Assembly: GCA_037893245.1 (NCBI GenBank) | Contig: JBAIAA010000454.1 | Span: forward strand, 294,059-358,058 | DNA length: 64,000 bases | From: Crossaster papposus | Taxonomy: Eukaryota; Echinodermata; Asteroidea; Velatida; Solasteridae | Reading direction: 5' to 3' | In this document: positions 24,901-36,900 of the stretch, piece by piece | How positions within the stretch are numbered: position 1 is the stretch's first letter | Layout: each line of letters opens with the position of its first letter | Notes under the pieces: model-generated | Databases searched by the model: none | Told to the model about the DNA's origin: nothing | Seen by the model: the letters and a program-made list of their open reading frames with translations, nothing else | Made by a program: the position numbers and the translations under genes

Positions 24901-27900
24901 ATGCGTTTCCTCATTTAAAAAGTCTGAAATAGAGTTCGAGTATCTGACTCATCAGATAAACAAGTTCATTTCTGTTCTTACTTAAGAAAATTTATGAAAA
25001 CTCGAAGCATAAACGCGTTTACGTTACTAAATTTACTGACGTTAGTCCAACTTCAGTGCACCATTTCAAGCTTCAATAAACTATCGTCTTTTTCATCCCA
25101 CAACAGACTGCCAGTGAAATTTATTATTTATGCCCCTTTGTCTTCGTCAAGATCATTATAGCAATTTTAAAAGCGATGTATTTTGTATAACCAAATCTGG
25201 AACCTCACGCAACTTGTGCATTTTACTCCTGTCAACTGCCATGTGCAAACTCTAGTTTCACGTGTCACATGACATGATTAGACTTATTTCAAGCCGCCAA
25301 CTACTTCAATCATGGCCTACTTATGTGCATCAAATTTGTTGAGATTTATTTCTAAAATCGGATTTTTCGGGAACAATATTGTTGGAAAAGATCGGAAAAA
25401 GTCGGATTACCGAGTAAAATTTGAAAGTTTTCACCAAGAGTTTACCATAGTTACATTAACTCTGATCGAAAGCACGAAGGGACTCGTCTAGTCGATTATA
25501 TCCGCGACAAACCTATACCGCGGTTGGTCGCGCTGGTTATCGATAGCAAGAATTTCATTGCAAAGTGCACCGGAGACCAACTATAAAAAAGGCAGACAAC
25601 GAAACTTCGCCGTTCAAAATGCATATTTTCTTTTACGTTAGACATTTCTGTCACCATTGTATAATAAAACGGCGGTAAGATATTCTAAACTACGCAATCA
25701 CTATTATGGTGTAAATTAACCACCAGTCAACCATTGGTCCTTGATCGAACTTTCCCTAAACTATATTTAACAAAAAAGTCATCCAGCCAGTTAATCAACC
25801 AGAAACATATAGGAAAATCAAACAGTCAATAACGAATCAGCTTAATTAACCAGTTACTTTCCATTGAACTATAGTCAGTTTACAACCAGTTAACGAGCCA
25901 GATCCGATTAACGGTTTAACCCATCGTTCAACTATGTCGTCAATCAGCTCATCAACAGGTTATTCAACCAGATACTTAATCAACCACTGAACAACTGCCA
26001 ATCAACAGCCAGACAATTTTGTGTTAGGGAGACGGGGTGGGGGGGGGGGGGGGGGGGTCTCAAACTTGAAAACAAAATTGCTTCGTCAACTTACCTCAGG
26101 GCACGGTAGCGAACATTGAAAGCAAGAAAAAATAGCGAGAGAAGAATTCCAATGCCAGCCAAAGATGCGAGACATACAAACACAACGAAATCGATCCCGA
26201 CATATTCCTCAACTCTGTGGATCGGAATAACCGGCGTTCTGTCTAGTGGAACTCCTCCACCTGTTGATGAAGGAAAGAACTTTGACAAAAGTGACGGGAA
26301 AAGACAAATAATTAGGCCTACGGTCCCATCCTGACCCATAATAATAAAACAAAACCTGACGTCACAAATTCGCGTTTGCGTTCGCTTTCGCGCCGAGTAA
26401 GAACCGATGGACTGAACACGAGACGAATGTCGTCTGCTTCAGCAGATTTTTTAATGATTATGCTCTTCTATAACTTTCAGAAAAAGTATATCAATCTAAC
26501 TATTATTGTTATTATGAAAATACATTGTAAAGGAATTAGGAAGAAATATTGTCACAAAGGCTCATTTTATGTTTTTCTTATACTCACAGCACTATCGATT
26601 GTCTCTATAGCCACAAATTTCTCAGGATATTTTATATTATTGTCGATTGATGGTGTACAGTCCGCCACTTTCACCTAATTTCCACATAATATGCCTGATT
26701 TTAACGTGAAAACTACATTTTTTTATATTAGGGAGTGTGAAACCCTATGGAAACAAACATGTTTGTTGGGGTTCTTTTCGGAACGAATAGATCCGTCAGT
26801 GGGCTTGGTTCCAAATCTCTACATTGTACGTGCTGAATTATTGTCGGACCCTAAAGGTATAGTATACACCATTTTCAAACATACAAAAACACCTATTATT
26901 ATATAATACTTTACTTGACTTTAAGCGAATAACGGTCTCAAGCATCCTGTGACATCACTTCCTTCTGATGTGCTGTGGTTTTCAAGAAAAGTGTGAATTT
27001 GTGTCGATTTCCAACGATTGCCGGCTAGCAATCGTTAGGAATACCTGACGTTTTTCCAAACACTGCCCATAATTTATTAAATTTAGTTTATAGTCCACAT
27101 TTTATTTGCAATACTGTTACACATCCATGAATGGGTGCAAGCCAACTAGTCTGGTTTCCTATTAATCTGACGTCTGTAAATTGTTCCGTTTCGTCTGAAG
27201 GAAGTCAACGAACCAGACTACAAAAACAGTACTAATGTTCTTGGTTTTTCTAGCATCAATGAACAAAAAACTTCAAAAACAGGTCACCGTCACAATATTT
27301 ACTATTATTATGATCCCCTAACCCATCCATTTATATCAGCAAAAGAAAATGGTGTATACTACCTTTAGGCTTAATTAAAATGTACAAAATCTCTACCGGC
27401 GCTGCATAACCAAATTTGAGCAGATTTATTGTCTTTCAACGTCTCGTTCAAAAGTATTGCTCTAAAATAGCAAATAAAACAAATCGAGGTACAACACAAA
27501 AAGCACTAACACCTAATTTCAAATAAATTGAATACAATTGTATACCTGGCCATATCATTTCCGAAGTCATCTTCAGCACATCATTTGCCGTATCGTAAGT
27601 CCCCACAAGCACCTCCATAAATTCTGTTTAATACAAAGGCAGAAGAATGTTGCGCAATTACATAGAGTTCATGGGTCTGCTGGGTGCTACTTAATACAGG
27701 AGAGTGTTAATGTTCATAGAACACAAAGTCAAGTGTTTCCTTTCGCCATAACCTGCTCCGTACAGTAAGCAATTTCAGACTCTAAAAACTGTGTTTAGCG
27801 AGTAAACACATTTCTTGCTATCAGTTTGTAAACATGTTTATAGAAGCTAAAGGCACGCCCAATTCCAAAACGTCAATGTTTAATGGCTAAACAGTATCAG

Positions 27901-30900
27901 TCCTTAATTATTGTGCTTAACTTATTTAGCGTGTAAACATGTTTAGCATACTGATAGCAAGAAAGTGTTTGGAAAAGTGTTTACTGGCTAAACAAAGTTT
28001 TTGCAGAGTTCCCGCTAGAAGCCCCGCAATATGTGCACTGACAAGTTAACCAATTGGTCTTTATATGCTTAAAAAGTATGAAATTGAAATTATCATTCAA
28101 CAACATAGAAACAAAATCGATTTGTGTTTTCCTTGGCAACTTGAATGTTAGTTTGTTCCTAAGAAAGCCAATCCGAGGAGTCTGGTATTTTTCAAGCGTG
28201 CCGTCCAATGTCCGAGTGGAAATATTCCAGATGACGACAGAACCGTCCAAAATAAAGACATACACGTCGGCATTCTTCAATGTACCATGAAACAAAGCTA
28301 CCGAGGGCTTTATTCACGAGTCGGCAATATTGAAATAAAAGTGGGGTAAAATCTGTATTTTGGGAACATGCGGATAGAAATTACCTAAAGTTGAATTAAT
28401 TAATACCGGTCTTCTCTGATGAATAATTTAAATGTGTGAATAAACATAGCTTAATGTATTAAGCCACATTAAAAACAATTGAAAGTGAGATTCTTATGCA
28501 AAAAAGGTCTGGCACCATCCCGTTCAACAGCTCATAATTTATAAAATACATTCAGGGAACACGACCAAAATGGCTTCCTCTTTTGCACAACTCAAAAGCA
28601 TTTAAAGGGCACCACTAATGGAAAGGTAGGAGGTTACATTTGCAGTATTTGACATTCATTTCCAAGACAAATTAAAATATAAAATAACACCTTTCAAATG
28701 CACGTGTATACCAGCATTCAGGTACACAACTCAATTGCAAAATCATTGAAAAGGTTGTTCGACACATTTTCCTATTATGCATGAACATGTTATAATTGTT
28801 CGACTCTAAATGAGGTTTGCCAAAACCAGCATGAAAAAAATAATATTATTATGCATAGCATGCTTTATTCCAAGGTTGGAAGGAAGAACACCGACGAATT
28901 GTAACCGTTTTCACGAAGAGAGAAAGGTTTGTCCGCGGAGTCAAAAACATAATTCGAGAAAATCGCTTTTATTAGTGGTCTCTCTTTGCATAATTTATTT
29001 CACTGTAATTTGGCGCTATGTTGGCCTAACTAGTGTAACTACACGAAATAACACAACTTAAAAACCCTAAATACTCACAAAATAACAGTCACAGGAATTA
29101 TCACTCTCTTTATTGATAATGCCAGAGATACTTTCAAATTCAGCAAAAATCGAAGGTCAATCATTACCACCAAACTCGTAGCCAGGCCAATTGTAATTTT
29201 TACAGCTGTGATTTTGAATTCACGAGGCGGGATTCAGACCTGTACACGTCATATAATTTGCATACATCAGAACGCACAATACACTGCTAGTTACCGGACC
29301 CCATTTTGAAAAACAATGGGATCCGGGAAACCAGACTATACTCACCAGCTTGATCCTGGCATACGAAGGCAAGCGGCATGCTGCAGCTGACCCGGACAAT
29401 GAGGGCAGCATCACCTGAGATATCCAACGCTGAACAAGTTGCATTAGTGGAGTTGTAATCCGTGTCGCCTATCGTGTCGAATAGCCTACCATAAGATACA
29501 TGTACAGCAAGGTATGAATGCTCTATGGCACTTTTGACAAAACTCGGTGACACATCAAGAACCACACAGGCTATAAGAATTATGTATATATCCCATGGAA
29601 CATGCGTTTGAATGACGTTTTGAAAAGAAACATTCTTAAAAATCCAGTTTTAAAATACAACACTCTGAAAATACAACTCGACATGAAATAACTGTTGCCC
29701 TCCGCAGCAGTATGTAACCTTTAATATCACACCACATGGAGTTTTCATATTGCCTGTATGGCGCAAGTTTGCTTGCAACTGAACTTAAAATTTTACAATT
29801 GCAGGTCTTTTACAACTCAACCACAATGACTTTCGACCTAATTACTTGACTTTTGACCCGACCATCTTATACAATTTTACAATATAACATGTATGACCCA
29901 AGTTTGATTAGAATTGGACTTCAAGTTTTCGAAAGAGAAGTTTTACAATTCAAACCTCATTAAAACTTGACCTTAAATAACTTTTGAGCTCAGTACCTGA
30001 TCTTTGACATGACCATCATGAAGGTTACAATATTGTATGCATGCCCCATGTTTGATTGCAATTGGTCTTCAAGTTTTTGCGTATAAGACTATAATTTACA
30101 AAACTTTAACCAAAATAACACATACATAATACGGACGTATAATACGAACGGTTACATACAGCTTCGTTCAGTCGAGACAAAAGAAAAACGGTACGTTTAA
30201 TACAATTACCACCATTGATATCCCGCCCAAAAAAGTCTTGGAAAATGCACCCCCCCCCCCCCCCCCCCCGTTCCTTGGGGTCGCCGCACGTGACAACTCT
30301 AGGCCTATAAAGTTATAATAACTAAATGTATAGCTTTAACATACCATTTTTTATTTTCAGCCCTATTGTTGACCTCTGATTCCTTCAGTGTTCGAAACAA
30401 CCAGTCGACTTCGGTGCCGTTGTTGACATCCACCGATGCCAGCCGGCTGTTGTCGTTAGTACGACAATACGACACGGCGTCTTCGAGGCCAAGTGGACGA
30501 TCGACAAGCATGTAGCAGCTTCTGTGGTGCTTAATCCAAGTCGGCCAGCAGCCGACTGACGGTGGAGGAATGTAATGCAAACAAACAAACATTAAAGGTA
30601 AAACAAAACAAAGACGATGTGATATGAACATCAGGCTCCTGTGAAAATCTGACTCATTTTTCTCAAGTATCTCACGTGACCTGTCACCCTCCTCGTTATC
30701 ACGATCACCAGTGAGTCTGAAATTCATGCTACAACGGACGGCATTGTTTCTATATACGGCATTTGGGGAAAATAATAACTAGTGAATCGAAGTGAGTTTA
30801 CGCCAGTTTACTACACATTCTCAGAGCTGGTATTGTTGGTACGCAGAAAATGGCGTCATGACACTGAGCGCCCGTCACAGGAACTTGACCAATTACAATT

Positions 30901-33900
30901 ATGTGTTTGAGAAACCAATTGCAAAGAAAATGTGAACTAACTATAATTGAGTAAATTGCCAACCATCGTTGGAAATTTATGCCAACAATTCCAAAATTCT
31001 TGACATCAAACAATTTTACTACCGAATTATTATAAAATATCTGTCTTATTTTAAAGTAAATAATGATTCTTCAGGCACCGGCAAAACGATTACGCTAGAT
31101 ATCCTGCTATTGTTTCGAAAATTTGAATTTTATTAAAAAAGTTTCACGATTGCACGACGGCAATCGTGAAAAATTACATAAATATAAAAAGAACAACTGC
31201 ACGACGGTTGAAAACGAACGTTGTTTTTCTTGTTTTTCCCTCAAGATCCATGATTGTAAAACTTCGAAGAGGTCAGTTAAACGATATTTACTATAAATAC
31301 ACTTAAATCCACCCATTCCTGATAATTCAAACACTTACCAATGGTGTATACGAACTTTAACATGACGCTTAAGACTGATATTCAATAATTACAGTAAAGT
31401 AAATATTGTATTTGTTTCCACAATAATTGGGTTGTTTACTTTTTTGATAGTTGCAAATGATGTATACAAATCCTTGGTCACGTTATGTTGCCATAGATAT
31501 CTCTCACCGTGCAAGATATATTTTACTATGACATATTTTGTTTCCATAAAAAACGATACAACAAAAATAAAGCAGTCCCCACCTCTTAGTTGCTCTATCT
31601 GTGTGAATGAGATTCGGTCGGCGCCTAGAAAGCTGACGGGACCCTGTCACGAGAAGAACATTTGGGTAGATATGAGAAACAACGTTGGGTAGATATGAGA
31701 AACAACGTGAGGTAGATATGGGAAACAACGTGAGGTAGATATGAATAATTACGTGAGGTAGATATGGGAAACAACGTGAGGTAGATTTTGAAAAAAAGGC
31801 GGTGGATACATAAGAGAAACAACGCAGGTTAGTATAGGAAACAACGTGGGGTAGATATGGAAAACAAAGTGAGGTAGATATGAACAACTATGTGAGGTAC
31901 ATATAGGAAACAACATGAAGTAGATATGGAAAAGAGCGGTGGGTAGATATGAGAAAAACAACGTGTGGTAGATATGAGAAACAACGTGTGGTAGTATGGG
32001 AAACAAAGTGGGGTAGATATGAGAAACAACGTTGGGTATAATGAGAAACAGCGTGAGGTAGATATGAGAAACAACGTGTGGTATAGTATGGGAACAACGT
32101 GGGGTATAGATATGAGAAACAACGCTGGGTAGATATGAGAAACAACATGGGGTAGATATGAGAAACAGCGTGAGGTAGATATGGGAAACAACGTGAGGTA
32201 GATATGGGAAACAACGTAAGGTAGACATGAACAACAGCGGTGGGTAGATATGAAAAACAACGTGGGGTAGTATGGGAAACAACGTGGGGTAGATATGAGA
32301 AACAACGTGGGGTAGATATGAGAAACAACGTTGGGTAGATATGAGAAACAACGTAAGGTACATGTAGATATTAGAAACAACGTGGGGTAGTATGGGAAAC
32401 AACGTGGGGTAGATATGAGAAACAACATAGGGTAGATATGAAAACAACGTGGGTAGATATGAGAAACAACGTGAGGTAGATATGGGAAACAACGTCCGAG
32501 GTAGATATGGGAAACAACGTGAGGTAGATATGAACAACAGCGGTGGGTAGATATGAGAAACAACGTGGGGTAGTATGGGAAACAACGTGGGGTAGATATG
32601 AGAAATAACGTGGGGTAGATATGAAAACAACGTGAGGTAGATATGGGAAACAACATGAGGTAGATATGGGAAACAACGTGAGGTAGATATGAACAACAGC
32701 GGTGAGTAGATATGAAAAACAACGTGGGGTAGTATGGGAAATAACGTGGGGTAGATATGAAAACAACGTAGGTAATTATGAGAAACTACGTGGGGTAGAT
32801 ATGAAAAACAACGTGGGGTATAAGGTAAACAACGTAGGGCTAGGGTAAATGTGCGTTTGTTTAGCCTTTCAAACACTATGGTCCAATAAATGAATGACGT
32901 GATGCCAACAAGGACGGATCCGCCACAGCAAATTCGTCTTTGCAGTTCTTTCCTTAGTACAATAATTTCATAGAGCTTCTTATTAAGCACAACAATTTGC
33001 TTATAAGCAGACAATTATTTGCTTTAGTAAATTAGGTTAAAACACAACATTCCATGTGATTGTTATGCTAACCTACAGGAGCCAAATACCGATCACAGAT
33101 AATACACATCACATGGAGTTGTGGCTGTAAGCAGCTGAATGACATTGGCGCCAACTAATGCGTTGATTTTTGTCATCACCTTAGGCTGATATATTATGCA
33201 CCAATGTGAGGTCACTCGCCATTAAAACTGCCCGCACATTTCATCAAGAAAAAAAGCAATTATCAGACTTCATAACAACGGACCATCCAATCATCTATGC
33301 AATTCAAGAGACTTTATTCACCAGTTTGCCATGTTAAATTGGAAGCGAGGTCAACTCTTTATTTTTGGAACTTTGTAATGTGTGCAATTAGATATAAGTT
33401 CCTTACAAATTAACACCAGTCTTTTCTGGTATTTTTTTAAACGTAGCAAACGCAAGGCTTGGACTGCAAAATAGTCTGGCACTATCGTATTCAACAATTT
33501 TCAATACAAAAAAGCATTCAGGGAACACCATCGGAAATGGCGTCCTCGTGTATGTCTACAGAGACTGCAGGAATGCCAAATGTACCCCCCCCCCCCCCCC
33601 CCCCCCTCCCCCCTTTCCCTCCCTCCACCTCCCCCAACTGCAATTGTGGTTAACCCACTGTACAAATAAATCCGTGCGTAAATATGACGTCTGGAAAATG
33701 CCAGTAAAAGATTATACCGATGTGCCGTAGAAATTGGTTCTGTCAAGCGACTCGAAGAAGACCTGACTCATCTCCTTGTCATCATAGGTGAAGTCCTCCA
33801 AACGACGGATGCTACCGTCTTTAAACGCCTTCGTCTTCAGAATCTACGGGGACAAAAATCGCAGTCTTAGAGTTTGTGTCTACTCGATGTAGCCTAACTT

Positions 33901-36900
33901 GGGTATTGATTTTCGATTTCAGCTCGACTGGCTATCTTCCAGTTTTAAACAGTTATGGTATTCAATAAGTGGCAGTAGAATTCCCCCCTAAATTCCGGAG
34001 GCTATTAGTAAATACAAAATGTTGTAGGCGCGTTTTAAACAAACATGTGTACAACCGGCTCATGGGATTGGACGCGTTAATACCCGAGCCAAAACACTCT
34101 CATTCAAGTGTACAACCAAGTCAAAACAAGTTAAAAATTACAATTTTCCAACAATTTTTTTTGGACAAATAATTATGTCTGAGGAACACCCTTCCAGCTA
34201 TTGTAATAGTAGGCCTACGTGCCTCACGAACGTGCCCTTGCAATTATTAAACTGACGCGCGCGTTCCCCCTGCTGCTCGGTATGGCATGATGTTTGTTAC
34301 ATAGCCCATTATCACTATTGAGGATTCAACCAATGAAAAGGCTATGTACTAGACTTCATAGGAGTCCAAAATTAATGCGACACCCAAAAAACATTTAAAA
34401 CTGGCTGGGCCATGTTTATCGACCGTTTAAACATATACACTTGTCGAGCCCTCGACCATTAGGAATAGCTAAACTGTCTCAGGTATTTATGAATATAATA
34501 TAGACAAATACAAGATACGTTAGACTTAAACCTGTTCTGTTTTAAACTAAAGTGCATATTTGTCAGTAAACAAAATGTTGGATAATTAACTCCAAACCAT
34601 CATTTGTCTGTGATCATTTTAAAAGAACATTTCCAAAAGCAACCAGCAACAAAATACAGTGTTGTGTATGTCAGAATTTAGAAACACTTAAGTTGTTAAC
34701 AGCGTTTTACATAACAAATTACAACATAATGATATTCATTAGTCAGTACGTTGTGTACTACCTACGTCTGTTTTATGCTGGTATCAACAACGATTCTTCA
34801 ACTCACAGTTACACTTCAATGGAGTAAGTAAATGGTGAATAGGGACCATTACATTTTGATAGGCGTGAGGGGTACTTATGCGGCTCGAAAATGTCGCATA
34901 TTAAATTACCATTTGGCGTTGTTATTTTATCCGGTACACTATCGGCAATTTCCATCTCATATCAAATTGTTGCAATGTATACTGTAAAACTGATGAAATT
35001 ATCACACTAAATGGCGATTTAATAGGCGACTTTTCCCAAGCCGCATACGTATCCCGTATGCGTATCAAATCCAATGATCCCTATCAGGAAGTTATATCCG
35101 AATTCTTGTGTTACTTCATTGTAAGACCACATAACGCTCTAACATCATTCAGGCCACCCTAATTCACACTGAAAAAGAGCATTATGCGATTTTGCATTCA
35201 AAGCGGATATGGTCCTTAGCAGGATGTGATTTTAACACCAGATTGCCAAAATCACATCCGAATGCTCTAAATTCACACCCTTAGTCCAAATTCACATCCT
35301 GGGTTAGGTGGATGTTAATCCAGTGGATGTGTACTTGAACCTTAACGACTTTACCCATGGTAATGTTATTTTCCACCCGTACAGCGAACCCCCTCTTCCC
35401 ACCAAAATAATTTAAACAAAACACAGCAAAAGCACTAAAAAATCAAACTACGAATCTTAACAAAAATATACAAGCAGTGTTTAGTGACCGTATTGCGAAT
35501 GAAAAACGACAAACTGTACCATCTAAACTGTTTTTAATTGGTTGAAATAAAGGTTAGAATCAGCTACTTGGGTCGTGCGAATAAAATTAGCACTTGCTTT
35601 TACTATCAATCTTCAAGCATTTACTAACATCTGTATGATTACAAACAAAGCAATGGTTATACTAAAATATTAGCATTTGCTCCATTTGGTATGAATACAA
35701 AAGGAGTAAATGCTTCACATTTGCAGTATTTACTCGTCGGTTTTTCAAGGTTGGGTCGGGGCTACCTTGAAAAAAGAGAAGCAAATACTAGTATGTAAAA
35801 TAAGTGCTTTTATATGTGTTTTGGCAGGGAAAGGTATGAACATGGAAGAGAGAGCATCTAGAATAAAACATATAAGCAGTTGATTAGGGAAAGAAATGAA
35901 ACGTAGATGGCCGAACATTTCTTGCAACATTATGGGGATGGAAAGAGGCTGCATGACTGCGAAACAGCAACTTAAGGTGCCAATTTTATTCGAATACCCC
36001 TGTAGCTTACAGGTTGTACGTACGTACAAAACAGACTATAATTGTTGTTAAACCCTCAATTGGCTGTGCAATTAACTGCAAGTTACACTGCACTATGAAC
36101 ATCTGACAAAAGAAAAACTGTGCACTAACAATAACAATTTATTGTTAAGTTGGCACTAAGTCAATAGTTAATTGTTTACAGTGTAACAAGCATTTTATTA
36201 CCTTTTCAGCTCGCAAACAGTAAAACTTAATTGTATTCAGACGAATTGAAGCATTTGCTTTTCCTTTATAATGCTTTTACTCTAAAGAAAATGCTTTTTA
36301 CTTGTTTTTTTGTATATTTTATAGCATTTGCTAGTTTTTATTCATATGGTACCTTGTAAGAAATATAAAAGCAAAGGGGGAAGGTTGGGTGTTAATGGGC
36401 ATTTGCCAACAACTCACCTCGGCCGATTCATTTAGAGCTAGTGCGATAGCCCATGCCGCATCGTAGCCGTAGGTGGAGATGCTGTTGTAGGTGTACGCGC
36501 TATTTTTCGGCAAGGCCATTCTCCTACGTAGCTCGAGGTCGAATTCGAGCGGCGTCTGATGAATAAAATAATACAGGGAAGTAGCTATAGTGGACCTTAC
36601 TAGGATTGAATTAGTAGGGGAACCGTCCGGTCCAAACTGTAAGTGCCTTATAATTTGAAAGTGGAAAATAGTGTAAACTTACTTTCAACGATGTTAGCCT
36701 CTGGCTATAGGTTGTGCTTTAAAAACAAATTACAGGTAACGTCATACATTGCTATATAGCGCCCTCTAGCAGCAGGTTAAAAATGTGTTAAATTGAACAA
36801 TATGTTGATGTGTGTGGCGAAGTTGGCTCAAATCAATTCATAATTGATGTATATAATCAGCTTCATGCTAAGAACAAGTTGAGGGAAGAAAACAAATTGA

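Noticed and set aside
31749-33014. 421-codon open frame on the minus strand (repeated SRCFSYLPHVVSHIYLTL)
   Set aside because: It is wholly within the 22-bp minisatellite. The other frames are also open, so absence of stops follows from the unit sequence.
33459-33746. Proline-rich or glycine-rich small proteins around the C run
   Set aside because: Translation of a homopolymer.
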